Source: Nostocoides jenkinsii Ben 74 | Lineage (GTDB): Bacteria > Actinomycetota > Actinomycetes > Actinomycetales > Dermatophilaceae | NCBI RefSeq assembly: GCF_001046875.1 | Contig: NZ_HF571038.1 | Location: 1,054,992-1,098,162 of the forward strand | Reading direction: 5' to 3' | Length of the DNA: 43,171 nt | In this document: positions 1 to 8,565 of the stretch, in pieces | Layout of the letters: every line of letters starts with the position of its first letter | Position numbering within the stretch: the stretch's first letter is position 1 | Translations under genes and position numbers: made by a program | The notes under the pieces: generated by a model | Seen by the model: the letters and a program-made list of their open reading frames with translations, nothing else | Database searches by the model: none | Told to the model about the DNA's origin: nothing

Positions 1-1773
1 GGGCCATGCCGTCAGCGGCGCGGCGGCCGCCCCGTCGAGGGCATAAATCTCCACCGGCTGGCCGCGCGTGCCAGTGTCGTCGAGCGTCGCCGCGCCAAAC
101 CCGGCCACGAGCCGAACACCGGGGGTCGCGCGCAGGGCCGAGCGCGCGACATACGCCGGTGGTCCGCCGGTGAGTTCGGTGTCGAGGTCGCTGCGCAGGA
201 TGACAAAACGGACTCCGGTAGACAGCAACGCCTCCCGGGCACCGTCGAGATCGCGGCCGGTTTGCAGGCGCCGCTCAAGTTCGTCGAGGAAGCGGATGGT
301 CCCGGCGGGGGTGAGCGGGACGGCGTCGCGCACAGCATACGACCCGGTGGTGAGGGAGCGCAGCGGCTCGTCGATGGTGCGCCCCCAGGTGTATTCCCCG
401 AAGCTCGCGGACGGAACGAGCACGGCGCCGCCCTCGCGCTGGTGCGCGCTGAGCCACGCCCCGGCCTGGGCCCAATAGGCCGGCATCCCCGTGAAGGTAC
501 CCCGCGTCGTTAACGACCCACTCATGGCCGGGCCGGCCACGATCAGGCAGGACACCGCCACGACGAGAGCGGCGCCGACCCTGGTCCGCACGCGCCGCAG
601 CGGCAGCCACGCGCCGAGCCGAACTAGCCCGATCACGAGGGGCAGCCGGATGAGCGGGTCGGCCTTGTGGACATTGCGCAGCGGCGCCAACGGACCGTCG
701 AGCAGCCGAACGGCGGTGCCCTGCAGCGGCGAGGCGAGGGGCCCGGCGTGCGGCACGGCCAAGACGACGACCCCGAGGAGCAGCGACAGGAGCAGGAAGC
801 GGCGATGCGCGCCGGGGACGGCCAGACCGGCCAGGCCGAGCGCTCCGATCAGCGTCGAGGCCACGACGATGATCGGGGTGCTGGCGATCGTCCAGCCGGC
901 CGGCCACCACGGGCCACCGAGGACCACGACGTGCCCGAGCCAATGCGTGGTGCCTTTGATCAGGTCGAGCAGACCGACCGGCTTGGCGACGACCGCCGCA
1001 TTCTCGATCCAGTTGAGGAAGGGCGGCGAGAATCTCCCGAGCAGGAGGAGCGGGATCAGCCACCACGCGGCGGCCGCCGCCGTCAGGCCGGCCCACCACC
1101 AGGTCAGCGCCGCCCGCCACCACCGGTGTCGCGTGACAAGCCAGATCCCCGCCGGAACGGCCGCCAGGATCGTCGCCGTCGCGTTGACCCCGCCGCACAA
1201 CAGGACCCCGAGCGCCGAGAGCGCCGCCGCCCGGCGAGAGCCCAGCCGACCCGCGCTCGCGGCGACGAGCGGCCACAGGATCAGCGGCGCGAGCAGTTGG
1301 GTCTGCGCCTCGGGAGAGATCGCGCCCATCGTGGAGAGAACCCGGGGTGCCAGGGTGTAGGCGAGGGCCCCAAGGTGACACCACACCAAGGGCGTATGGC
1401 CGTCCGCCCGCCCGAGGCGCAGCTGGCGCAGCAACGCTGTGCTCGCGAGGTAGCCCACGACCAGGAGCGAGGTCCACCAGAGGCGTTGCACGATCCACAC
1501 CGGCAGAACCTCGCTGCCGAGGGCGAAGAAGGGGCCCATCGGGAAGAGGTAGCCGTAGCCCTGGTTCTGCAGCATCCCCCAGGTGACCTGCGGATCCCAC
1601 AGGTGCAGCGCCCGGCGCATGAGCCCCCAGGCGTCGACATAGAGGTCGTTCTTGGTGTCCTCGCCGATCCGCCCCGCCGGCGTCGACCACGCGACCGTGG
1701 TGACGACGAGCAGGCCGGCGAGCGTGGCCAGGCGGCGGCTCAGCGCCGGCGCAGCAGCATCGTCAGATTCCAC
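1..1773 (-). CDS. AftD-like alpha-(1->3)-arabinofuranosyltransferase (GT-C), C-terminus cut by window edge
   Basis: Integral membrane GT-C glycosyltransferase of the DUF3367/AftD type, which adds arabinofuranose from a decaprenyl-phosphate donor to cell-wall arabinan in mycobacteria. About 590 codons are in the window and the frame is still open at base 1, so the C-terminal part of a protein usually over 1,000 residues is missing. Visible near the N-terminus are a hydrophobic segment (LATLAGLLVVTTVAW) and the family loop EDTKNDLYVDAWG, then LHLWDP and GYGYLFPMGPFFALG, followed by many hydrophobic helices. The DTK motif also occurs in the paralogue ending at 8632. I chose GTG at 1773 (VESDDAAAPALS); it overlaps the 3' end of the upstream methyltransferase by 34 bp, which implies co-transcription. 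The family call is firm; the substrate in this organism is inference. Confidence 0.75.
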   Translation of the reverse strand, partial: MESDDAAAPALSRRLATLAGLLVVTTVAWSTPAGRIGEDTKNDLYVDAWGLMRRALHLWDPQVTWGMLQNQGYGYLFPMGPFFALGSEVLPVWIVQRLWWTSLLVVGYLASTALLRQLRLGRADGHTPLVWCHLGALAYTLAPRVLSTMGAISPEAQTQLLAPLILWPLVAASAGRLGSRRAAALSALGVLLCGGVNATATILAAVPAGIWLVTRHRWWRAALTWWWAGLTAAAAAWWLIPLLLLGRFSPPFLNWIENAAVVAKPVGLLDLIKGTTHWLGHVVVLGGPWWPAGWTIASTPIIVVASTLIGALGLAGLAVPGAHRRFLLLSLLLGVVVLAVPHAGPLASPLQGTAVRLLDGPLAPLRNVHKADPLIRLPLVIGLVRLGAWLPLRRVRTRVGAALVVAVSCLIVAGPAMSGSLTTRGTFTGMPAYWAQAGAWLSAHQREGGAVLVPSASFGEYTWGRTIDEPLRSLTTGSYAVRDAVPLTPAGTIRFLDELERRLQTGRDLDGAREALLSTGVRFVILRSDLDTELTGGPPAYVARSALRATPGVRLVAGFGAATLDDTGTRGQPVEIYALDGAAAAPLTAWP

Positions 1774-2471
1774 GTCGCCACTTCACGAGCGCCCGGGACG
1801 CTCAGGACGCCCGCGGCCCAATCCGGGTGGTAGCGCGGGAAGGCGTCGACCAGCCAGGCGTCGGGCTGATTTTGCGCCCAGCGCAGTCCGCCCGCCACGG
1901 AGGTCGCAAACATATTGTCGCCGTAGCGATTCTTCGGCGGCCGACCACGCCGACGGGCATACCGCCGCGCGGCGTAGTCGCCGCCGAACCAATGCCACGG
2001 ACTCGTCTCGTGTCCGCCCCACGGGCTCGCCCAGGAGGTGTAGGCGAGGAAGATCAGGCCACCCGGGCGGGCGATCCGCACGAGCTCGTCGCCGAGCACC
2101 CCCGGCGTGCGGACGTGCTCGGCCACATTGCTGGACATCACGATGTCGGCGCAGCCGTCGGGCAGCGGCAGTCGCTCCCCCAGCCCCTGGATGCCGCGCT
2201 GCGGCAACTCAGTCAAGATGCGGTGGTCCCGGTCGACCGGGAGGTATCGGGCGCCCGCCTTCTGGAACTCCTCGGCGAACTGATGCTCCCCCGCACCGAC
2301 GTCGACGACCAGCCGCCCCTGGATCGGTTCGTGCGCGCCGACGAGGGCGATGGTGTCGCGGGCGAGGCTGCGATAGAAGACTTCGGGATTACTCTGCTCC
2401 TGCAGGAACGCACGGAACATTCGGGTAGAGCGGGTTACCGTGCGGTATCTTTCGCTCTGCCCAGGTTGCAC
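1740..2471 (-). CDS. Class I SAM-dependent methyltransferase (Rv0224c-like)
   Basis: A 243-residue Rossmann-fold methyltransferase. Motif I is VVDVGAGEHQFAE at about residue 54, followed by the acidic residue in YLPVDRD; SSNVAEHV and LVRIARPGGLIFLAYTSW match motifs II-III. The N-terminal stretch FLQEQSNPEVFYRSLARDTIALV resembles what I recall of M. tuberculosis Rv0224c, which also lies divergent from a glycosyltransferase near arabinan genes. The start is GTG at 2471. There is no Shine-Dalgarno sequence, but a TAGCAT box ends 6 nt upstream, consistent with leaderless translation; ATG at 2420 is an alternative. The gene overlaps the downstream AftD-like gene, so it probably acts in the same glycan pathway. 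Its substrate cannot be read from sequence. Confidence 0.8.
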   Translation of the reverse strand: MQPGQSERYRTVTRSTRMFRAFLQEQSNPEVFYRSLARDTIALVGAHEPIQGRLVVDVGAGEHQFAEEFQKAGARYLPVDRDHRILTELPQRGIQGLGERLPLPDGCADIVMSSNVAEHVRTPGVLGDELVRIARPGGLIFLAYTSWASPWGGHETSPWHWFGGDYAARRYARRRGRPPKNRYGDNMFATSVAGGLRWAQNQPDAWLVDAFPRYHPDWAAGVLSVPGAREVATWNLTMLLRRR

Positions 2472-2477
2472 GCGGAC

Positions 2478-2483
2478 ATGCTA
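2478..2483 (-). promoter_or_regulatory. Putative -10 element for leaderless methyltransferase mRNA
   Basis: TAGCAT (minus strand) lies 6 nt before GTG 2471 and there is no Shine-Dalgarno sequence between them. This fits the actinobacterial leaderless pattern TANNNT-N6-7-start seen repeatedly in this window. It sits in the 55-bp divergent spacer shared with the GT4 gene. No convincing -35 box. Confidence 0.4.
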
Positions 2484-2526
2484 CGCGCCGGGCACAACCC
2501 CCCAATCCACGATCGAGGTTCCTCCG

Positions 2527-3702
2527 TTGTCCCGCCACCTACGCGTCCTCTTCCTGAGCTGGCGCGACCAGCATCACCCGGAGGCCGGCGGCGCCGAGAA
2601 GTACCTCGTTGAGGTCGCCGAGGGACTCGCGCGGCGAGGGCACCAGGTCACCGTGCGCACCGCGGCATACCCGGGGGCAATTCGTGACGAGGTTGTGCAC
2701 GGCGTCGCCTATAGCCGACGCGGCGGGCGGTTCGGGGTGTTCCCGCGGGCCCTGGCGTCGCGGCTCGTGGGCCGCCTGCGCGCCGATGTCGTGGTCGACA
2801 TCCAAAATGGTGTGCCCTTCCTGTCGCCGCTGGCGGGCGGGCGCGTCATCAACCTCGTGCACCACGTCCACCGCGAGCAGTGGCCCGTCGTCGTCGGCAA
2901 GAAGGCCGCCGGCATCGGCTGGTGGCTCGAATCCGAGGTCGCGCCTCGCGTTTATCGCAGGGTGCCCTATGTGGTCGTCTCCCCCTCGACCGGGCGGGAG
3001 CTCGCGGGTCTCGGCGTGGACGCCGACCGGATGTCCGTGATCTACAACGGCACGGACGTTGTCAAGGACGAGCACATCGAGCGCTCGGCGACGCCGCAGA
3101 TCATCGTGCTCGGCCGGCTCGTCCCGCACAAGCGCGTGGAACTCGCCATCGATGCGCTCGCGTTGCTCGCCCCAGCACATCCCGACCTGAGCATGCTCGT
3201 TGTCGGCTCGGGCTGGTGGGGGCATCGCCTGGAGGAGTATGCCGAGTCCGCCGGCGTCCGCGATCGGATCACCTTCACCGACCACGTCTCCGAGGCCGAG
3301 AAGCATCGGCTGCTGGCGCAGGCGTGGGTCCAAGCGCTGCCGTCCTTGAAGGAGGGCTGGGGTTTGGTCGTGGTAGAGGCGGGTGTGCACGGCACCCCGA
3401 CCGTCGGGTTCTATGAGGCGGGCGGTGTCCAGGACTCGATTCGCGACGGCGAGACCGGGTTGTTGTGCGAAGAGGGCGCCCCGGCACTCGCCGTCGCGCT
3501 GGGCCGGATCATCGACGACGCCGAACTGCGCGAGAAGCTGTCCCGCCAGGTGCAGGAGTGGGTCGCCCAGTTCCGCTGGGATCAGACTGTGGACGTGTGG
3601 GAGCGACTGTTGATCGGTGCCGACGAGGGCGCGGCGGCCGAGGACGTGGACGGCTCATCACCCGAGCCGGAGTTCGGGCACAACAAAACGCACGGCCCGT
3701 GA
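2527..3702 (+). CDS. GT4-family glycosyltransferase (GT-B fold)
   Basis: A 391-residue GT-B retaining glycosyltransferase that moves a sugar from a nucleotide-sugar donor. The N-terminal domain begins LRVLFLSWRDQHHPEAGGAEKYL, with the GGAE glycine-rich acceptor loop. The C-terminal donor domain contains IVLGRLVPHKRVELAIDAL, SLKEGWGLVVVEA and TVGFYEAGGVQDSI, the E-x7-E type signature of the family. I chose TTG at 2527, preceded by GAGG about 9 nt upstream, because the in-frame ATG at 2440 would overlap the divergent methyltransferase by 32 bp; that longer start remains possible. Its place opposite an Rv0224c-like methyltransferase matches the Rv0224c/Rv0225 pair as I recall it. It likely adds an early, cytoplasmic sugar to the surface glycan; donor and acceptor are unknown. 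Confidence 0.83.
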   Translation: MSRHLRVLFLSWRDQHHPEAGGAEKYLVEVAEGLARRGHQVTVRTAAYPGAIRDEVVHGVAYSRRGGRFGVFPRALASRLVGRLRADVVVDIQNGVPFLSPLAGGRVINLVHHVHREQWPVVVGKKAAGIGWWLESEVAPRVYRRVPYVVVSPSTGRELAGLGVDADRMSVIYNGTDVVKDEHIERSATPQIIVLGRLVPHKRVELAIDALALLAPAHPDLSMLVVGSGWWGHRLEEYAESAGVRDRITFTDHVSEAEKHRLLAQAWVQALPSLKEGWGLVVVEAGVHGTPTVGFYEAGGVQDSIRDGETGLLCEEGAPALAVALGRIIDDAELREKLSRQVQEWVAQFRWDQTVDVWERLLIGADEGAAAEDVDGSSPEPEFGHNKTHGP

Positions 3703-3717
3703 TCGGGGCCGTGCGTT
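3687..3717. terminator. 12-bp perfect hairpin, bidirectional terminator between convergent genes
   Basis: Arms 3687-3698 and 3706-3717 are perfectly complementary with a 7-nt loop. The TGA stop of the GT4 gene (3700-3702) lies inside the loop, so the hairpin uses the end of the coding sequence. On the minus strand the stem is followed by a T-rich stretch (TTTTGTTG); on the plus strand there is no T tract. The convergent layout fits termination in both directions. Confidence 0.75.
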
Positions 3718-3741
3718 GCGTCGATCACGACGCGATGCGGT

Positions 3742-3894
3742 TCAGTTGCTGTCGTACTGAGTCAGGTTGGCCGGCTTGCCGTTGGCGTCGGGCGTGATGG
3801 CACCGACACCGCCGATGACGCCGAACAGGGCCAACAGGACGCCCGCGAGGAACGAACCACCCAACGCCTTGGCGGAGGACGACGAAGAATTCAT
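3742..3894 (-). CDS. 50-aa single-TM small protein, possibly DUF2613-like
   Basis: A short open frame encoding MNSSSSSAKALGGSFLAGVL and then LALFGVIGGVGAI as one hydrophobic helix (about residues 11-34), with a polar tail ending LTQYDSN. It looks like a membrane-anchored or secreted small protein. M. tuberculosis has a similar small secreted protein annotated next to aftD (Rv0236A, a DUF2613-type protein, from memory); that relationship is inference. There is no Shine-Dalgarno sequence, but TACCCT lies 6 nt before the ATG, matching the leaderless pattern of other genes here. It lies 57 bp downstream of the 565-aa membrane protein gene and just before a strong terminator, so it could also be the last gene of that transcript. 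Confidence 0.6.
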   Translation of the reverse strand: MNSSSSSAKALGGSFLAGVLLALFGVIGGVGAITPDANGKPANLTQYDSN

Positions 3895-3900
3895 GACCGA

Positions 3901-3906
3901 AGGGTA
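3901..3906 (-). promoter_or_regulatory. Putative -10 element for leaderless small-protein mRNA
   Basis: TACCCT on the minus strand, 6 nt before ATG 3894, with no ribosome-binding site. It matches the TANNNT-N6-7-start arrangement found at other genes here. Confidence 0.35.
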
Positions 3907-3951
3907 GCAAAGGATTACCTGGGGTAAGAACGGCGCGGCGGGCGCCGAATG

Positions 3952-5649
3952 TCACCTGGCTCGACGGACCACCCGGACGAGCACCCAGCCGAGCACGAGC
4001 ATCCACGCCGCCGAGGTCACGATCCACCCCACTCGGACAGGCCCGGATGCCGGCTGCGTCGCGATGGCTGGTGCTGGCCCGAGGTCGTATGCCCGTGCCG
4101 ACTCGCCCTGGGCGATCACCCGGGCCCCAGCCGGGATAGTGGCCTGGCTGCCGACCGCGTCCGTGCCCGCGTCGGCCTCGATCAGGACATAACGCACCCC
4201 CTGAGCGCGCAGCGCGGCGACCGGGTCGACTCCCTCCGCGATGGCGGCGCTAACCGCCGCGGCCCGGGCGTCCTCGCCCGCGATCGTGCCGCCGCGCAGC
4301 GGGAGGGCGTCGTTCTGGAGGACGGGTTGATCGACCATCCGCGGGGCCAGGGACAGCGCCAAGCGCTCGCCATTCCAGGGGTAGCGTCGGTACTGATTCC
4401 ACGGCAACACCCCGACGAGCCCCGGCGGGGCGTCGCTCAGCACGGTCGCGGTGGCGCGCAGGTCAACCGGGACAGCGTGCGCCCGCAGCGTCCCGCCGAG
4501 ACCCCACCCGATCCCGGGAAGTATGGCGAGCGGCGCCAGCGCCAGCGCCACGGCCCCGACCGCGGCGGGGCCGCCTCGCGGGCGACGGAACAACGCCTCG
4601 ACGACAAGGCCGAGACCTACGGCCAGCAGGACGATCCAGGCGGCGAGCAGCTTCTGGGCGTCGCGTAGCAGCCCTCCCCCGGGCAGCGCCCCGACGATGG
4701 CCGACCACGCCCGATCGAGTCCGGGGGCGGCACTGATGACGACGAGGACGAGCATCATGCCGGCGGCCGTCAGCACGGCGCGAGCCGGGCGATGGCGCCA
4801 GGCGGCCACCGTGGCGAGCACGGCCAGCGCGGTTGCGGCGGCCGCGGGCAATAGCGCCGCCCGCGCATCCGGGTGGGTGGCCGCATTCCACATCCCCCCG
4901 CCGCTGACTAATGACAGAGCGGCCCCGAAAGGGGTATCGGACGCGGGTCGGAACGCCTCGGCACCGGCCGGATCGGCGGGGGCGGCGGCGATCAGGGCGG
5001 GCACTGCCCATACGGCTGCCACGCCGACCCCTGTCCCGAGGGCGGCCGCGATGGGGCGGAGGGACGCGGCATACGGTCGGGTGAGGAGGAGGGCGAGCAG
5101 GACCGGGGGCAGGACCATCACCAGGGTGTTGGCGCCGCCCACCCCGGCGAGCGCGATGCACGCGGCGACCGGGAGGGTCGGCTGCGGTCCGAGAGCCGCG
5201 CGCAGGGCGAAGCCGACGATCGCCAGGCCCAGCAGGACGGTCCACTGACCGACGGCGAGGCGTTCGGCGACGAACGGATTCCACATCCCGGCGACCGCGA
5301 CCGCGCTGGTGGCCAGCGGGCTTATCCCCGGGCGAAGGCGGCGGGCGAGCGTCACCGGGCCGAGTCCGCACCCGAGCACGATCAGGAGCAGAGTCAATTT
5401 CTGTGCGGCGGAGGCGCCGATGAGGAGGCCGAGCAGGACGCCGGCGGCGTCACTGGGCACCGCGCGGGGTGCGACCATCCCGGTCCCCGTGACGAACGGG
5501 GTGAAGCGAGGATCGGGTGACCACCCGAGATCGACGGCCAGCAGCAGTCCGGGGCCGAGCGCGGGCCCGAGCAGCAGCAGTGCCGCCGCGAGGGCGGTGG
5601 CGAGCGGCGCGGCATACGGTCGACACCGCGCCAGCGCCGCGCCGGTCAC
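3952..5649 (-). CDS. Polytopic membrane protein, possible GT-C or glycan transport factor (Rv0226c-like)
   Basis: A 565-residue protein with about 11-13 hydrophobic helices, a C-terminal extracytoplasmic stretch (VGVLPWNQYRRYPWNGERLAL, then RYVLIEADAGTDAVGSQ) and a last helix (VGWIVTSAAWMLVLGWVLV). The pattern of membrane block, soluble periplasmic part and final helix resembles GT-C glycosyltransferases and, in length and position, M. tuberculosis Rv0226c (576 aa, from memory). No catalytic motif is clear enough to name a reaction. I chose GTG 5649 because longer versions enter the upstream GT2 gene in another frame and give an arginine-rich, unlikely N-terminus. It starts 7 nt after the GT2 stop, so the two are almost certainly one operon. 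Function unknown beyond a likely role in surface glycan assembly. Confidence 0.75.
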   Translation of the reverse strand: MTGAALARCRPYAAPLATALAAALLLLGPALGPGLLLAVDLGWSPDPRFTPFVTGTGMVAPRAVPSDAAGVLLGLLIGASAAQKLTLLLIVLGCGLGPVTLARRLRPGISPLATSAVAVAGMWNPFVAERLAVGQWTVLLGLAIVGFALRAALGPQPTLPVAACIALAGVGGANTLVMVLPPVLLALLLTRPYAASLRPIAAALGTGVGVAAVWAVPALIAAAPADPAGAEAFRPASDTPFGAALSLVSGGGMWNAATHPDARAALLPAAAATALAVLATVAAWRHRPARAVLTAAGMMLVLVVISAAPGLDRAWSAIVGALPGGGLLRDAQKLLAAWIVLLAVGLGLVVEALFRRPRGGPAAVGAVALALAPLAILPGIGWGLGGTLRAHAVPVDLRATATVLSDAPPGLVGVLPWNQYRRYPWNGERLALSLAPRMVDQPVLQNDALPLRGGTIAGEDARAAAVSAAIAEGVDPVAALRAQGVRYVLIEADAGTDAVGSQATIPAGARVIAQGESARAYDLGPAPAIATQPASGPVRVGWIVTSAAWMLVLGWVLVRVVRRAR

Positions 5650-5656
5650 TCCCGGC

Positions 5657-6499
5657 TCACGCGGCGCGGCGATTGGTGAGGTTGACCGAGGCGGCCCCCG
5701 CGGCATACGCGACCGCCTCGCACGCGCGCAGGCCCACGAGGGCGGCGCCGTGGACGGGGTCGCCCGCCAGGATCGGCAGGCCCTTGACCATTGCCTGCAG
5801 GGTCGCCGCGCCCTGCTTGGAGATGGCACCCGGCTGGGCTCGGTTGTAGGCCGGCAGCGACTTGCCGTAGTAGTAGCGCTTGCGCATGATGTCGGCGAAG
5901 GTCATCCGACCCTCGTCGTGCAGGATGTAGGTCTCGATGTGGCCCATCGGCACGCCTTGGTCGAGCATGCGCATCCGCAACTCGGCGTCCTCCTGGCCGG
6001 CGACGTCGGCGACGAAACCGCCGTTCTCGACGAACCACGACCGCTTGATCAGCCGGGGAGCCTCGATCATCTCGACCCCGACATAACACTTGCGTTCCAG
6101 CGCCCGGCAGGCCGTCCAGAAGCCGTCGCCGACGGTGACTTCGGGAATGAAGACCCCGGTGAGGTCGCGAGCGAGGGCGTAGTCCATCGCATCCTCGATC
6201 ACCCGCGGCGTCAGCACCATGTCCGCGTCGATCCACAGGATGTAGTCGCCGGTGGCGAGGTCGATGGCGAGATTGCGCTGCGCGCTGCGCTCGGGGCCCG
6301 CTTGGACGGCGGTATCGGCATACTGCTGCGCCACCTCGAACGTCGAGTCGGTCGAGAAATTGTCGACGACGACGAGTTCGACGTTGCCCCAGGATTGGGC
6401 GGCGATGGAGCGCAGGCAGCGTTCCATGGTCCGCTCGACATTCTTGGTCGGGACGATGACCGAAACCTTCGGCTGGTGGGCAGCAGGTAAGTCAGACAC
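5657..6499 (-). CDS. GT2-family glycosyltransferase (GT-A fold)
   Basis: A 280-residue inverting GT-A glycosyltransferase. It opens with VSVIVPTKNVERTMERCLRS, the nucleotide-binding start of GT2 enzymes. The metal-binding DXD is in YILWIDADMVLTP (about residue 90), and VAGQEDAELRMRML carries the ED acceptor/catalytic-base region. I chose GTG 6499 because AAGGAAAG lies 4 nt upstream; an ATG at 6559 would add a proline-rich leader without a ribosome-binding site. It is divergent from the acyltransferase and 7 nt upstream of the polytopic membrane protein gene. It probably works in the cytoplasm on a lipid-linked intermediate; the sugar is unknown. Confidence 0.85.
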   Translation of the reverse strand: MSDLPAAHQPKVSVIVPTKNVERTMERCLRSIAAQSWGNVELVVVDNFSTDSTFEVAQQYADTAVQAGPERSAQRNLAIDLATGDYILWIDADMVLTPRVIEDAMDYALARDLTGVFIPEVTVGDGFWTACRALERKCYVGVEMIEAPRLIKRSWFVENGGFVADVAGQEDAELRMRMLDQGVPMGHIETYILHDEGRMTFADIMRKRYYYGKSLPAYNRAQPGAISKQGAATLQAMVKGLPILAGDPVHGAALVGLRACEAVAYAAGAASVNLTNRRAA

Positions 6500-6565
6500 G
6501 GTCTTTCCTTGAGGGGGGATCGGGCTCTCGACGGGCACCATTACCAGCGAGTATGCCATCTCCCC

Positions 6566-6571
6566 TAGGAT
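6566..6571 (+). promoter_or_regulatory. Putative -10 box for acyltransferase gene
   Basis: TAGGAT, with a poor -35-like TTACCA 19 bp upstream at 6541-6546, in the 104-bp divergent spacer between the GT2 and acyltransferase genes. Transcription from here would leave a short leader containing the AGGGAAGGG ribosome-binding site. Confidence 0.3.
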
Positions 6572-6603
6572 GCGGGCTGCTCGCAGGGAAGGGACACGCT
6601 CGG

Positions 6604-8565
6604 ATGCCGTCGACGTCGCGCTGGGCGCTGCCCCATCGGCCGGCCCTTGATGGTGTGCGCGCCTTGGCCGTCATCGGCGTGCTGCTTTATCACGGCGGCG
6701 TGTCGTGGTTGCCCGGCGGCTTCCTCGGTGTCGACGTGTTCTTCGTACTCTCCGGATTCCTGATCACCTCGCTATTGCTGGCCGAGCACGAGGCCACCGG
6801 CCGGGTCGGTTTCGCCCGGTTCTGGTTTCACCGAGCGCGGCGCCTGCTGCCGGCGCTCTTCGCCGTGCTCGTCTTCGTCTGCCTGTATGCCGTGCTGCTC
6901 GCCCCCGCCGTGGTCCGGGCGCGGTTGCGCGGCGACCTGGTCGCCTCGCTGTTCTATGCGGCCAACTGGCGCTTCGTGATCGAGCGGATCTCCTACTTCG
7001 AGCAGTACGCGTCCCCGACGCCGCTGCTGCACATGTGGAGCCTGGCGATCGAGGAGCAGTTCTATGTGATCTGGCCGCTGCTCTTGGTGGTGCTTTTGCG
7101 CTTCGGGTGGCGCGGCCGGCGCCTGGCCGTGTTGTTCGGCGCGCTCGCCGTGGCCTCGGCCGGGCTGATGGCCGCGCTCTATCGCCCCGGGATCGATCCG
7201 AGCCGGATCTACTACGGCACCGATACCCGTCTCCAAGCCTTGCTCGTCGGGGCCGTCGGAGCGGTGGTGTTTACCCGGCGCGGCTGGTGGCGCGGCCCGG
7301 GCTCGGGAGGCACAGTCTCGGGCGGCGCGCACTCGGGCTCCACCGGCACTGGCGGCACGTGGTTGGGCCCCCTCGGATGGCTCGGGCTCGCCGGCATCGG
7401 GCTCGTGTATGCCGTGGCCCACGACTCCTCTACCTGGATGTATCGCGGTGGCTTCCTCCTCACGGCGCTCGCCTCGCTCGCCTTGGTCCTGGGCGCGGCC
7501 AGCCCGAGCACGAGCCCGCTCACCCGGGTGCTCACGACGCGACCTCTGGTCACGGTCGGGCTCGCGTCATACGGCATCTATTTGTGGCACTGGCCGGTGT
7601 ATGTCGTGCTGACCCCCGCGCAGACAGGGGCGACAGGCTGGCCGCTGCTGGCGATGCGCCTTGCGGTGACCGGGTTGCTGGCGACGCTGTCCTATCGGGT
7701 CATCGAGACGCCGATTCGGCGCTGGTCGCCGACCGGGCCGCGTGCTCCGTGGACGGGCGAAGTCATCGCGCGCCTCGGGGCGGTCACCGCCGTGGTTCTG
7801 ACCGGGATCGTGTTGGCGACGGGCGCGCCGAGCACGGCCGCGGGGCCGATCGCCAGCCCACCCCCGGCCCAGCCAAGCGGGGCGACCGCCGACGCCACCC
7901 CGATCAAGGTGTATCTGCTGGGTGACTCGGTCGCGTTCTATCTGCACTCGAAGTACCCGCCCGACCCGTCGCTGCACGTCACGGTCGCGGGCAACACCCT
8001 GCTCGGCTGCAACTTCCTCGGCGGCAACCTGGTGATCGACGGCGAGGTCGTCCCGCAGCCCGACAGTTGCCCCACGTGGTCGGCCGCCTGGCACGCCGGC
8101 CTGGAGCAGGCGAAGCCGGACGTCGCGGTGATGATGGTCGGCAATGGCGAGTTGTTCGACCACGTGCTGGACGGCACCGACCTCACCTTCGGCACCCCGG
8201 AGTATGCCGCGGTCATCACCCAGTGGCTGACCGCCACCACCGCGGACCTCGGGAAGGTCGCTCCCACGGTCGCGATCACAAACCTCCCGTGTTACGGCAA
8301 GCCGGAGAGCGGCTTCGACAAGACGGCACCGATCATCAACGACGTGGGCCGCCAGGAGTGGCTCAACAAGGTCATCACCGACTTCGTCGCCGCACATCCC
8401 GATGTGCACCTGCTGAATCTGCGGAGCGAAGTCTGCCCGACCGGGGCGTATGCCGCGACCTACCAGGGCGCCCCGCTCTACGAAGACGGCGTCCACTGGA
8501 CCGCCGACGGTGCAGCCCGGGTGTGGGTGTGGCTCGCGGCGCAGACCCGAGCGATCCGGGGTTAG
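6604..8565 (+). CDS. Membrane O-acyltransferase (AT3) with C-terminal SGNH domain, OatA-like
   Basis: A 653-residue two-part acyltransferase. The N-terminal acyltransferase-3 domain (about residues 1-400, some ten helices) begins RPALDGVRALAVIGVLLYHG with the family catalytic His, then FLGVDVFFVLSGFLITSLLL and HMWSLAIEEQFYVIWPLL. The C-terminal extracytoplasmic SGNH domain has the nucleophile Ser in VYLLGDSVAF, an MMVGNGE block and the Asp/His pair in DGVHWTADG. Together they carry acyl groups across the membrane onto a surface glycan or peptidoglycan. A low-complexity Gly/Ser/Thr-rich loop lies near residues 235-255. ATG 6604 has AGGGAAGGG 10 nt upstream. M. tuberculosis Rv0228 is an AT3 protein in the equivalent neighbourhood (from memory). 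The acceptor here is not known. Confidence 0.88.
   Translation: MPSTSRWALPHRPALDGVRALAVIGVLLYHGGVSWLPGGFLGVDVFFVLSGFLITSLLLAEHEATGRVGFARFWFHRARRLLPALFAVLVFVCLYAVLLAPAVVRARLRGDLVASLFYAANWRFVIERISYFEQYASPTPLLHMWSLAIEEQFYVIWPLLLVVLLRFGWRGRRLAVLFGALAVASAGLMAALYRPGIDPSRIYYGTDTRLQALLVGAVGAVVFTRRGWWRGPGSGGTVSGGAHSGSTGTGGTWLGPLGWLGLAGIGLVYAVAHDSSTWMYRGGFLLTALASLALVLGAASPSTSPLTRVLTTRPLVTVGLASYGIYLWHWPVYVVLTPAQTGATGWPLLAMRLAVTGLLATLSYRVIETPIRRWSPTGPRAPWTGEVIARLGAVTAVVLTGIVLATGAPSTAAGPIASPPPAQPSGATADATPIKVYLLGDSVAFYLHSKYPPDPSLHVTVAGNTLLGCNFLGGNLVIDGEVVPQPDSCPTWSAAWHAGLEQAKPDVAVMMVGNGELFDHVLDGTDLTFGTPEYAAVITQWLTATTADLGKVAPTVAITNLPCYGKPESGFDKTAPIINDVGRQEWLNKVITDFVAAHPDVHLLNLRSEVCPTGAYAATYQGAPLYEDGVHWTADGAARVWVWLAAQTRAIRG

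Noticed and set aside
275-1690. 471-codon minus-strand frame in the left edge region
   Set aside because: Arginine/proline/glycine-rich, no domain; it is a shadow of the AftD-like frame, which continues to base 1 with clear GT-C motifs.
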